A stretch of 64,000 nt of DNA from contig ML977018.1 in assembly GCA_010015675.1 (NCBI GenBank), positions 246,166 through 310,165 on the forward strand, in the 5' to 3' direction. The position numbers and the translations under genes were made by a program. This document shows positions 34,272-45,230 of the stretch, piece after piece. The notes beneath the pieces were generated by a model. The model worked only from the letters and a program-made list of their open reading frames with translations. It was not told the origin of the DNA and did not search any database. The first letter of the stretch is position 1. Each line of letters begins with the position of its first letter. Source of the stretch: Byssothecium circinans (taxonomy: Eukaryota > Ascomycota > Dothideomycetes > Pleosporales > Massarinaceae).

Positions 34272-35993
34272 TTGCCTCACGGCTTCAGGCTACATATCAA
34301 GCCTACATCAGCACTAGTTTACACCTCCTTCACTCCATCGTCTTTCCTCTGCCTTCCCTTGGTACTGATTCATGCACACAACATCTCCACAAGATCTAGT
34401 TCATCTGTACACTTATACTTCGTCAAAACGGAAAAGAATAAGAAGCAAGTTCTCGGCGGCGAATATTCTTCTAAGCGGCACCATACCGTACCCGAACCCG
34501 AACCCGAGCCAGAGCCCATAGCTACTGCCGACAAACCTCTATTACGCGATGCGGAAGACCCTCTCCGAACTTTTTATGGTCAAAAACCGACTTCTCTCGC
34601 CGAAACCGAAACGGAATCCTCTGCCTACGGGGTCGTATCCGATGTTCAAAACCCGAGCCCCCAGAAAGGCGGGCTCGACGCCTCGAAGAAGAAGATCACG
34701 TTAACACAAGCCGCCATCATCTTCATCACAAATGAAGTTGGTATCGGCCCTCAATACTCTCGGCTTCTTCCTGTGTGTCCTGTGCATCGTTGTCCTTGGC
34801 ATGTCGAGTCTATACACGGCGTACAATCTCGTTCAATATTGGCGAAAGTACCCCTATATGATGAATATTGTCGACTATGGAAGAGCTCTCGGTGGACCAT
34901 GGGTAGAAGGCTTCTTTGCAGCCGCGTTCCTCGTCAACATGGCACTCATCTGTGCCTCAGCCGTCGTCACACTGACCATCGGCCTCAACACCGTTTCCGA
35001 GCACGCCACGTGCACAGTCGTATTCATTTTGATCTCCGTCCTCGCAATGCGGGCCATGTGCGTGCCACACAGCATGCAGTTCGTCAGCTGAGCGTCCTGG
35101 TCCTGCACACTTTCTATCGTAGCCACCCGCTTTGTGGCCATGATCGCGCTCGGTGTCCAAGGACCGAATAAGCCAGGACCCCCGCTCAGTCTCAAAGCAA
35201 ACGGCGACCCTACCTTCACGGAAGCTACGTCCGCATTCCTCAATATAGCATTCCCTTTCTCCGGAAACCAGGCGTTCCCGACCGTTTTGGCGGAAATGGA
35301 AAACCCGAGCCGCGACTACCCCAAGACTGTCCCGATCGATAAGTGCTTCTCAACAGCCGCCTATGTCACGGTAGCTTGTGTTGTGCACGCTCTCTCAGGC
35401 GAGCAAGTTGCATCACCAGCTATTAGATTGTGTAGCTTTCATTGGACTCCTCGGAAGGGGTCTGATCTTTGACATGACTTCTTCACGATACCTCCACGTC
35501 TTCTTCGCCCGTCACATCCACATCTTCAAGCCCAAAAACAACAACACCGAACCAAAACTCCACACCACCACCAACCTACAACAACATAACACACCACGAC
35601 CTCCCTCTCCACCCCCGCCCTCCCCAAATCCCTCGACCGCGCCGTCTGGCTCTTCTCCGTAACCCTCTTCCGGCTCGTCGTCTTCACAGTCTCAAACGCA
35701 ATCCCCGTCTTCCCCTCCCTGTTCAACATCTCCGCCTCCACCCTACTCTTCTGGTTTCCCTGGATCATCACAGTGCTGTTCTGGTTCGATTTGAACCGCG
35801 ACGGCAAGTGGAAGAGCAGTGGAAAAAAGATTGCTGTCACAGGGTTAAGTGTTGTTATCTTGGTGGTCGTGTTGTATATGAATGGGCCCGGCATGTATGC
35901 TCGTATTGCGGCGTTGTTGGGCGTGTTTGCGGATCCGAAGCAGACGGTTAATGGGCTGTTTACTTGTGCGGATAATAGTATTTATTGTATAGC
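34272..35993 (+). pseudogene. Decayed amino-acid permease (AAAP/Aa_trans family)
   Basis: Successive fragments in different frames together resemble a fungal neutral amino-acid permease. They are KKKITLTQAAIIFITNEVGIG, SALNTLGFF, YGRALGGPWVEGFF, MIALGVQGPNKPGPP, GNQAFPTVLAEMENPSRDYP, TSSRYLHVFFARHIH, and a C-terminal FTCADNS. Breaks: (1) near 34751 several codons are missing after VGIG and the frame changes; (2) an in-frame TGA at 35089-35091 where the family continues; (3) a frame change near 35430; (4) another near 35650. No stop follows FTCADNS, so the frame runs into the 3' end of the opposing GT8 gene. No intron model repairs break 1, because there is no room for one. Non-functional transporter relic. 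Confidence 0.8.
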
Positions 35994-36199
35994 GGACTTT
36001 AGGACCTATGGGGTCGAAGGGTGTTTTTGGGTATTATGTATAACTGGCGTATATATCCTTTCATTTTCCAATGTATCATGCACAAAAAAACCCGAGAAAA
36101 CACTACAAAGGTATCATACGCGCGCACGCCCCTCAAGCCCAAAATATCCAACAACCCCCCATTCCCCCACAAAAAATACAAAAAGCCAAAACGTCGCCC

Positions 36200-37801
36200 T
36201 CACGACGCCGCCTTCTCCACACCATCAATCCCCCTCAACTTCGCAAACCCATCCCCCTCGTAAAAAAACAACATCTCCCGCCACGTCCCCACCCACTCCC
36301 GCCCCATCCAGCTCTCCTCCCCATAACTCCAAAGTTTCTCATGCACAACCTTCAACGTGCCCTCCTCGTCCTCCTTCGGGAAAAACCCGCCCCACGGCCT
36401 CTCCAACAGCGTCGGCGGAAACGCGCCTTCAGGCTCAAACTGCCAGTTGAGAAACGCCTGCTCGGCCATCAAGCAGTCATACCGATCGGTCTTGACGTAG
36501 TTCTGCAGCAGGCGTTTATGCATGGCGCGGGAGGGCGTGAAGAGCATACTCCCGACGTTGATGTTGGGGGCTGTGGCGTTGAAGGGTTGCTGCGGGACGC
36601 CGGCGAAGATGTACGGTTCGCCGCACGCGTGCGTGCCGTCGGCGAGTTTGTCGTCCGCGCTTAGTTTCTCCGGGATGCAGTGCTGGATGGGCGCGAGGTC
36701 GAACATGGCGTCGATGTTGGCGAGGGGGAAGGCGTCGGCGTCGAGGAAGATGATGCGCTCGAATTCGGTTTCGCGCCACATATTGAGCTTCGCGAAGAGG
36801 TCTTTCCATCGGTGCTGCACGCCGGGTACGTTGGGGTTCCATTCTAGTGGCGAGAGTTCCCGGACGATGGCGCCGGCGCCGCGGAGGAGTGCGCGTTGCT
36901 CGGGCGTGACGAAGGTGGCGACGAAGACGATGAAGGGGTATTTGTCGGTGCGGGAGCGTTGGGACCAGAGGATGCGGTAGACGAGGGAGTGGATGGCGAG
37001 GTAGTACGGGTCTTTGAGGGAGGGGTTGCGGGTGGCCATGAAGGTGGCGTAGGCGTAGGGTTTGGATTTGGATTTGGGGTTGGGGTTGGTGGGGTGGTAG
37101 TTGTGCGGGGCGTTCGAGGAGAGTTGTTTGAAGATTGAGATGGGGAGGTCTAGGTCTAGGTCTTTTTGGAAGGGGAATTCGGCTTGGAAGACTGGGTTTT
37201 CCTTCTCTTTCTCTTTTTCTTCTTCTGGGCCTGATGAGGAAGGGAGTTCGGGAACTTGGTTGGGTTTGGAGGGGTTTGGAAGTAATTCTGGTGCGTGGTC
37301 GTCGCCCAATCCTGATGGTCCATCTATTTCTGGTGGAGGCGGTTTTGCAGCCGGCGTAAAGGGATAGTTCTCTGGGGGATGGTCGGCGTGGATTCCTGGG
37401 CCCTCGTTTTCTGATGGTGGTGGCGGTAACTTAACGTCTGGCTTCGGTATACCTGGCAATGGCCCTGGTTGGGCATTTTGCGGTGGGATGTTCACTTCTG
37501 GCTCAATTGGCTTCGGCAACTCGGGTTTGTTCTGTGTTTCCCCAATCTGAGGCTTCTCCTGCCCCGATAATCGCTCCGGCGGTGGTACTAAAGGCGGTGC
37601 TGCCGGATCTTTCAAAACAACGTCATCGCCCGGTCTGCTCGCCGACGCAGGCGCGACACTGCTGCCAACATCGTCCAGACTCCCATACTCCCATTTCACG
37701 CTCGAAAGGCCCCGGAAATCAGCAAATCTGTGCGCGAACAAAGCGAGGGTGATGATTACGAGAACGCTGGCGGCGATGATGTTGCGCAAGACTCGTCGCA
37801 T
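36200..37801 (-). CDS. Family 8 glycosyltransferase, type II membrane protein, 533 aa
   Basis: Single exon. A short cytosolic basic tail MRRVLRN is followed by a signal anchor IIAASVLVIITLALFAHRF, then a Pro-rich stem of about 190 residues. The GT8/glycogenin-like catalytic domain begins with YATFMATRNPSLKDPYYLAIHSLVYRI. Metal-binding D354-A-D356 lies in FERIIFLDADAFPLANID, and APNINVGSMLFTPS and WQFEPEGAFPPTLLERPWGGFF follow. The topology suggests a Golgi sugar transferase acting on glycoproteins or glycolipids; donor and acceptor cannot be read from the sequence. It converges with the permease relic, whose readable frame overlaps its 3' end. Confidence 0.85.
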   Translation of the reverse strand: MRRVLRNIIAASVLVIITLALFAHRFADFRGLSSVKWEYGSLDDVGSSVAPASASRPGDDVVLKDPAAPPLVPPPERLSGQEKPQIGETQNKPELPKPIEPEVNIPPQNAQPGPLPGIPKPDVKLPPPPSENEGPGIHADHPPENYPFTPAAKPPPPEIDGPSGLGDDHAPELLPNPSKPNQVPELPSSSGPEEEKEKEKENPVFQAEFPFQKDLDLDLPISIFKQLSSNAPHNYHPTNPNPKSKSKPYAYATFMATRNPSLKDPYYLAIHSLVYRILWSQRSRTDKYPFIVFVATFVTPEQRALLRGAGAIVRELSPLEWNPNVPGVQHRWKDLFAKLNMWRETEFERIIFLDADAFPLANIDAMFDLAPIQHCIPEKLSADDKLADGTHACGEPYIFAGVPQQPFNATAPNINVGSMLFTPSRAMHKRLLQNYVKTDRYDCLMAEQAFLNWQFEPEGAFPPTLLERPWGGFFPKEDEEGTLKVVHEKLWSYGEESWMGREWVGTWREMLFFYEGDGFAKLRGIDGVEKAAS

Positions 37802-39110
37802 GGTGAAGTGTTTGTCGTGAAGGAGAGCGAGCTAGAGCGCCACGGGATAGTTCCAAGAAGGTACGCAGCGGCTCTAGCGAGGCGAATAACAAGGGTTACG
37901 GCCTCGGCTGTGATGGCCGTGTGTTTGCCCCCGATTTGGTGTGACGCGATGTGCATGTGAAAAGAGGTGAAAACAAGTTGGGGGTAGGTACCTGCTCGAT
38001 TAGGGGTGAGCGTGGGGAAGTATGGGGTTGCGCTAACCTGAACAGGCTGGATCAAACGGCTGCGTGAACGTTAAAACGCCACAAACTTACTTTCTCGACG
38101 TTTGGATGACAACTTTCCGAATTCTCTAAAGTTAGCAATGGATTTCTTTTGCTGCTGTCATTTCTTTAAGCTACTTGAATATTTCTCCACATAAAGTACC
38201 GCAAATGAAAGCACGAATAGTGCGAAAGCCAGGTCTGCACCTTTCAACTGGGTTAAATCTTTACAGCTCTGCTGAAAACATTCGAGGAGGTCTTCAAGGA
38301 TTATCACACCAATATGACATTCGTAAACACCCCACTGCTTCACCACCTGCTGTGTATGCCGTTATGTGCGTTGTCTCCTGCGTGACGGTTAAGCAAATCG
38401 AAACGGCAATGAGGGGACAAAAGTCATGTGTACGGTCTGCTTGAAAAGTGTAGCATGTATGCATTCTGCATCGATAAAGTAGCTATTTCCCATTTAAATC
38501 GTTCCACGGCTCTCGAGGTTGGGTTTCGGAGTCGCTTACCGGCGCAAGTCATTATCGTGAGGGAGGTTCCAAAGCAGAGAGTGCCCTGTACTGGCATTGC
38601 TTTTCTAGGGATTGGCATAATGAGTCTTTGCTGTTTAGCTGCTGCTTTAATATTATGATTGTCATGCCATGTATTCCATGAACAGTTTATCAATGTAGCT
38701 CAATAGCCTTGGAGTAATGTACGAAGCAGCTCAATAAGAGAAACCGCTGGAAGATTCCACTTCCACAGTTATGAAATACTCGAGAAAGTCTCAGGTCCAC
38801 CAATGATTAATCGTGTCTTCGCGCTATACCGCCTAGAATGACATCACAATCAGCCAGAGACTACAACATGACAAACTTCAATACATGTTAAGCGGTAACC
38901 GGTCACCTGTGACAATTCACAAGACAAGCTCTCACAGCACCACTATTAAAAGCAGTTGTGGTAAAGCACAACAGTTTGCCAACATAAGCACTCATTCCCT
39001 TCACCTCCCCAATATACCAAACTAACGCTCCCTCCACCTTTCATTGCCCAAGCCTTGCACCCAGATATCTCGAGCACCTAAATACTCAGGAATTCCATAA
39101 ACCTCACGAA
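37802..39110. other. Intergenic, no gene recognised
   Basis: Divergent region between the GT8 gene and the small Cys-rich gene. Short frames only; no RNA or repeat signature was recognised. Confidence 0.45.
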
Positions 39111-39161
39111 GTAAGTCTACCAAGCCCTCCACCCAACCCACTCCCCCTTTCTTCCCCCCAG
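39111..39161 (+). other. 5'UTR intron of the small Cys-rich gene
   Basis: GTAAGT at 39111 and a C-rich tract ending CCCCCAG at 39161 give a 51-bp intron, 44 nt before the ATG at 39206. Its size and signals match other introns in the window and support transcription of this tiny gene. Confidence 0.6.
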
Positions 39162-39205
39162 ATCTTCATCGACCACGACATAATTCACAACACCACAACA
39201 ACACA

Positions 39206-39337
39206 ATGGGCATCACCCCAAAACCAAATTGGTCATGCTGCGGCGGCGGAAACCCTTGCAGCCAGGCAAATGTGCCTTATTGCGCGCATTGCGGGGTGTG
39301 CGGTCATGAGCATTGCGATGCCTGTCTTCACATCTGA
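39206..39337 (+). CDS. Small cysteine-rich protein, 43 aa
   Basis: Begins ACAATGG and encodes MGITPKPNWSCCGGGNPCS followed by ANVPYCAHCGVCGHEHCDACLHI. Nine Cys and three His are arranged as CC, C, CxxCxxC, HxHC and CxxC, typical of a zinc-ribbon-like mini-protein. It has no signal peptide, so it is unlikely to be a secreted effector. A probable 5'UTR intron lies just upstream. Function unknown; short intracellular proteins of this W-x-C-C type occur in Pezizomycotina. Confidence 0.6.
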   Translation: MGITPKPNWSCCGGGNPCSQANVPYCAHCGVCGHEHCDACLHI

Positions 39338-42300
39338 TACCTCTTTCGGTATCGAAGGTCCGGCGACTTGAAGAAGAGGGGACCGGGGGAGATGAGCGGG
39401 AAAGGTCGTGGTGGACTGGCTGGAATTGATATGTTGGCTTGGAAGGGAGAGCGATTAATTGGGGGCTATTCCTAATGCCGGCCATCCTGTGAGCTGTGAA
39501 AAGTCTACTGTCTGGGCAAGTTTTGTGTTTCTGGGTCCGTGTATCCAGTCTCTGAACTGTCACTCGAGAATTTCTGTATATTGCTCGGGTACCGATTATT
39601 TCGTGCAAAGTATCGACTGTTGGCTGCGCCTTTGGATTTGAACATGTTGTGATCAACCTGACTGCTTTGAAAGAAGTGAAGCGAGTATTAACCTCGTCAA
39701 TTTCTAGGCGCAGCATAATGCCTGCACTAGTACTGATGGGAAAAAATTAGATTTGCTTGCTAGGATGACCTTTTCACGTCGTCTAAACAGCCGCGTCTTC
39801 GCATCTGATCTGCGACAACGTTACCATGCTGATCATGCCGCGTTGGTTACTCGCCATCACACTGGCGGGAGGGGGAATTTGCTTCTGGGGTCCAGCGACG
39901 AAGTGTTTGGGGGAGCATTCATGGATAAACAGACCAGCGAAAGTGTATGGTCACTCAGAAGTTTGCTTGACTTTGCCAATCGGGCACCGCAGATGGACTT
40001 AGATGTCCTGGGAACGCTAGGAAGATGACGGTGTGTAAGAGAGATAATGGAACGAGTAGTGTGGGGAAGATTTTACGTCCAATTCGATGGGCTTGGTTGG
40101 CGAGTGTTGACAGGTGGGAGACACCTTTTGGACAACGCTGCAGCCCTTCAATTCGTCTAGTTTGATTGGTCAGGCAATTCTAAAGATCGCTGTTCGTAGC
40201 CTGTAGTTTTTTCATTGTAGTTCCTCGAAAAACAGATATGGTCTGTGAAATCGGTGATTGCGCGCTCTGCTTGATGTTGGACATAGCCGCGGAATGCGGT
40301 GTGGAAATACACGTATGTTTCCTTCAAGTGTACGCTTGCATATAGAGGGACAGTGGCAGTACCCCCGGTAGAACAGTTGTGCCTTGATACTGGAGGAGCG
40401 ATAAGCCTCTCGTGGAGTGTTGAGAAGCGATGCCGGCGAGACAATAGTTCCGAAAGCACCGTTGAGGGCAAGATCGAACGTTGGAACATCATGAAGGTTA
40501 CTCTAACTCGCCGAAATGTAACCTCCACATTATCCGAGACCAAAGCTCGGAGTAATGGAGAGAAAGAGACGGGAAGACATGTAGTCGGTGAAAGCCTCAC
40601 CAGGTCTCTGTATCGTAGAGGCTGAGAGGGGGGGATATGATCGACAGTAGGATCGACGCCGAAATCTTTTTTTCTTCTCCGCGATTCCTATTTGATCTGA
40701 AGGTACTATACCGGTCTCTTGCGGGCGACCCAATCCTATAAGGGACGCCGTACCTTTGCCAAATCGCCATAGTGCGGGGGATTCGCGATTTGACAAAAGT
40801 ATGTGTATGTAGAGCCGAAACGCCATTGATGTGGGGATTATAAAGTGGGACTGTGCAGCGGTGAAAGCCTCAATTGTTAAAGGTATGACGTCTTTGAGCC
40901 TGCAGATGCAGTGCCGAATTGTCAAATCAGGGCTTAACATAGTACACCAGTGTGTATATTAGAATTAGAAACGTCCTCCGTGGTGTCGACACCGAACCCG
41001 TATAGGAAAGATCGTCGGACGCGGCATGACCCACAGCTTTCGTCTTTTTGCAAGTGGTCTAGTGTACCATTCATGTGTCGAGGATGGCGATTAGTCTACC
41101 TGTGGATCATGTTAGCGTAGTGTTAAACTCGTATAGGAAAAGGCGGTGAATGACGAACGAGAAGCCCAACGTCCAATCAAGGAACTTCTTATCCTCCAAT
41201 GTAGGAGATTTCTCGGTTGGGAGGCTTGATCCTTGTATTTGTCCGTTGTGGGGCCGAAACTTCAAATAGGACATTAGAACTCGGGGTATGACCCTGCTCA
41301 TGGTATACCGTGGAGATATATACTCCAGCAGATGTACACCGGTGTAGATCAAGACATGCCGACAAAGCCTCACCTGTCTTGAAGTAAAAAAATCGCATAT
41401 TCACTAAGCATGCTTTGTACAAAAACTTGGCCGCTTGTCGGTTAGTTATGCGAGTGTAATGCTGACGGGCGTAGAGGCGTTATGATCAGCGAAAGAGGCT
41501 CAGCGAGGGCATACGCTCTGAGTAGATGAGACGCACTTCTGATGAGGGCTATTTTCGTGCACAGCATCGTCATCGGTGTCGGACGCCAAGCAAGGTGTCT
41601 GGGTAGCAGTTTGTGGGTGAAGAGGCGAGCTGAATATCCATCCAAAATGAGCATTGCACTTCCACGCGCAAACGATCTTCTACACTTGGACTCGGACGAC
41701 GGTGCTCGCAATAATAATTAGACGAAGCCACCACACATGCTAGCCTCTTCTTTAAATACTGTTCGCCAGGGCAGGAAATGGCTCCGACCGATCACAGTAT
41801 GTGATGGTGCACCTAGGCTCCTGATGTGTGTATACCCTAGACGTCGGGCTGTCATGAACACTTCAATAAGTCGAAGCACGCGTGGAATCCCGTAAGTGAT
41901 ACAACGATAAAGTTCTGACAATAAGCCCTGGAGTCCGGGTACTGGAACGCGATGGACGATGAACATTCATCTGCTCCGGAGAAGACAAAAGCAGACCAGG
42001 GTCCAATTTTGTAAGCTGAACCTAAAGAACGGGTGGGTGTGTAGTGTAAGCCACATGCCAATAACAGACGCGAGCGTGACTCGTACGGACGCGTTCGCCG
42101 CATCATCACGCCTCCCGACTAAGGAAATTCAGACGATTGTGGGTGGTCGGATGGTGGTAATTCCAAGACGTGAGTGGTCGGAAACAGGAAATCGTGGGAG
42201 AATTAGTGAACATGACTGGATGGCCGCCTCCACCGGAGCCAGGATACCCTAGTGGGTAATACTTCGACATCAGATGCTATCCATCATGGTGATTTATCAT

Positions 42301-43100
42301 GGTGGATGTGTTTTGCGCTTTTCATCTGATCGAGTTGTAGTCGTTAGCCGCAACGAATAGATTACGTGGTGTATTGGCTCTTCTATCGAGTGAGACAGGA
42401 GACAGGATGATGTGTGAGTCTTGGGTGACAAATGACGAAACCCATGATGAACTCGGAGGTGCGATGTGCTGATGGGCGAGGGCGGTGAAGACAGTCGTGG
42501 TCGGTCAGTGATAGTACATCCAGAAGACGGTGAATGCATCCGTTCAAACGGACTAGATGATAGGCCGGATGGCGGCCTCGGGTGAGTGAGGCTGGGAGAA
42601 CAAAGCGTGATGAGGTCGTCCGGAATCGGCGTCGTCCACTGGTGGTGGTTGCGTACCCCGCTAGGAAAGCTTGGCGTTCGGTCCCACTTCGCTTCTTCTC
42701 CATCCGCCCCTCGCTCTCAATTATTATTCACTACTCCAGCCTGCTCCACTCGCGCCAGCCTCAGCATCAAACAAATGCACGAGGATCGCCATCGACCTGC
42801 ATTGATGGCCGCCTGTAAAACACTGTTGCGCCGTGCCCCCTTTCAGCGCCGCAAGCGTCCGGTCTGGGAATATGCAGGGAAGCGACCCCGGTCTGCAGAT
42901 GACCCTCTCACGGCCTTCTCAGCACACCCTTTCGCGACACTCGGCCATCATGTGTCCAATCTTTACCCACGCGGGCTGTCATTCCTTGGAGTACCTCGTC
43001 GATCGCCCCATGCCCAACCAAGCTTCCCGCTAATGTAGGCGTGCTGCAGCTGCATGCTACACAGACACGAAGGAGCCGCTGTCTATCTTTCCTTTTCGTC
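39338..43100. other. Long gene-free interval with weak internal repetition
   Basis: About 3.8 kb with no convincing coding frame. Short motifs recur on the plus strand. AAAGCCTCA occurs near 40591, 40864 and 41364, and CGTATAGGAAA near 40999 and 41130. GCCGAAAC also recurs. Overall structure is unclear. Confidence 0.45.
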
Positions 43101-43107
43101 TATATAA
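43101..43107 (+). promoter_or_regulatory. Candidate TATA element
   Basis: TATATAA lies about 480 bp before the ATG at 43588 and is followed by a pyrimidine-rich stretch. This would imply a long 5'UTR for the downstream acidic protein. Position is suggestive only. Confidence 0.3.
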
Positions 43108-43587
43108 GTCCTGCACGATCCTGCCTCATACGCCTTCTTTTTGTTCGGTGTCCTCGAGGGGGAATCTCTCGACTCTCTGTCGTCACTTCTCTCCTCCCAG
43201 GCAAACACCTCCAGGCACCACTCCCTCTTGTCTCACTTTGTGATTCATACGTCCTACGCCTACTCTCCTCCCGCACAGCCTCAGCGATAGCGACACGCGG
43301 CTCTCTACGACGCCATATCCAAGTGTCACGTATTTAACATCCACGCCCCCGTCCCTCCTCCCTTTTCCATTCTGCTGGCGAAGCTACAAAAACTGCCAGT
43401 CACCACTGCCTTGCTTCCCTCAGCAAGTCTCTGCAAGCTGTTGCTTCAGGCATCAACCGGCCCCGAGTCGGATCAGACCAAAAAAGTCCGAACCATAGCC
43501 TTTGTCAAGGTCGAATCAAGCATTACTCCTTCCCTTCCCGTGCGACGCTCCTCTCGCCTTCGATCAGTCAAGGACATCCTATCAGCA

Positions 43588-44271
43588 ATGCCATCATACC
43601 TCAGAGATACTAGGGGCTCACGCTCCTACTCTTTCCCTCCAAGCATCGATAGCTATGACTTTGGCACGCCGCGGCCAAGCCATCTACCGGACATCGACGA
43701 AGAGCCCTTTGCTCACTTCATCACACCCGTTCAGGAGGAGGACGATCCCTTCGACCCGCTATCGCTAAGCGCCGGAATCATTGTATCCGAAGGACCGCGA
43801 ACCTCCAAGGCTTCCAAGTTCCGATCCAACGTCGCCGACAAATGGACTCGATATGTGAAGGTCAACCACACACAGCTCCATGCCCGCTACCACGACCCGA
43901 TCCCGGAAGAGGACGAGGAGGAGACGTTCATGTCCCTCGAGGATCATCGTTTGAACAATACGCCCCAAGTGGTCACTCAACTTACGACACCGCCAAGGAA
44001 CTCCGTCACTGAACCTACCCGTGGTCGTGCGCAGGAACTCGTATCACGCAAGAACACCCGCGCTCGTCGCCGCCAGTCACGAACCCTATCTGGGTATCGC
44101 CACTCATGGAGGGAGCCAAGCCCAGAACTGTTCACCGTCGATGAGTCGGAAGAGGACGACCTGCCTGTACTTCGACGTGCAAAGACGAAGAAGGCCAAGG
44201 ACGGCGCGGATCGCCGAAAGTCATCCAGGTCGCGTGTGAGGGGGGAGGTTGTTGAGAAGTCAAGATTGTAA
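43588..44271 (+). CDS. Uncharacterised acidic/basic low-complexity protein, 227 aa
   Basis: The ATG at 43588 (MPSYLRDTRGSRSYSFPP) is preferred because the upstream in-frame region, open to 43411, looks like 5'UTR. Features: Ser/Tyr/Arg-rich N-terminus; acidic stretches (PIPEEDEEETF, DESEEDDLP); KWTRYVKVNHTQLHARYHDP; GYRHSWREPSPELFTVD; and a Lys/Arg-rich C-terminus. No globular domain is recognised; it is probably disordered and nuclear. Function unknown. Confidence 0.6.
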   Translation: MPSYLRDTRGSRSYSFPPSIDSYDFGTPRPSHLPDIDEEPFAHFITPVQEEDDPFDPLSLSAGIIVSEGPRTSKASKFRSNVADKWTRYVKVNHTQLHARYHDPIPEEDEEETFMSLEDHRLNNTPQVVTQLTTPPRNSVTEPTRGRAQELVSRKNTRARRRQSRTLSGYRHSWREPSPELFTVDESEEDDLPVLRRAKTKKAKDGADRRKSSRSRVRGEVVEKSRL

Positions 44272-45147
44272 AAGGAGGCACATACAGTCGGGGAACCAGA
44301 TTGTTACACAAGGATTGAGTTACTGAAGGAGGAAGAGTGGCGCAAGTCATCTGCATTGGGTGGCGCTGAGGCGTTATCATCTTGAAACATCTTGTCGAGT
44401 CGACATATTTTTGCATTTTCCGGCGTTTGTGGGTTTGGGTATTATGTTGCATCGCATACACTGCATTTTTCGGCGTTTGGGTCGACCTGGGTATTCACTG
44501 CATTTACATGGACGGTCAGCGGAGGAGGAAGGTATTGCATTGGGCGGTGTTGGGGCGTGAGCATTTACATCTGCATACTACACTAGGCTGGACTGGACTC
44601 GACTGGGCACAAACAGCAACAAGCCGATTAATAAATCGCTGCAGGACATAATAGCGTTCGAATTGTATATACAATGGAAGCATTTGGTACCAACTTCTTC
44701 ATCCTGTGCTTTGATTCTTCTCCCCATCCCCTCTTCCTTCTCCAATGCCGGTATAACTCGACCAAAAACCCTCCACGCATCCCGCAAGCTCAAGGCCCTG
44801 CCAATCATGAACACCTGATCGTCCAAGAAACCCCACACTATCCCGATAATGCGCCTTATCTTCCGCTAACCCTAGCTGCAGCTCACGTGCATAACATGCT
44901 GTACCGTGACCTCACCCCGCAGCACTCGAGCACATAATCCCCGCTTCCGATTTCCCTGTGTGCGTGTCTGCGCGCGCTTGCCGACGCGCAGATCACGACT
45001 TGCGCTTGATGCGAGACGAGACGAGAGAGCGGCAACGCGCAGAGATGTTCTGTACATCGCTGCACATCTTCTCCCTACTCGGGTTTGACACTGACACTGA
45101 CAGGTAACGTTTTTGGCAGGGAGATCTTCGATTTGGGGGTTTTATGT

Positions 45148-45230
<83 letters not shown>

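Noticed and set aside
34740..34765. Intron explaining the permease break after VGIG
   Set aside because: No donor/acceptor fits: about 20 nt of family sequence is simply absent and the flanking codons are adjacent.
42586..43337. Plus-strand frames of 150 and 98 aa
   Set aside because: They end before or overlap the probable 5'UTR/TATA region of the gene at 43588 and look random.
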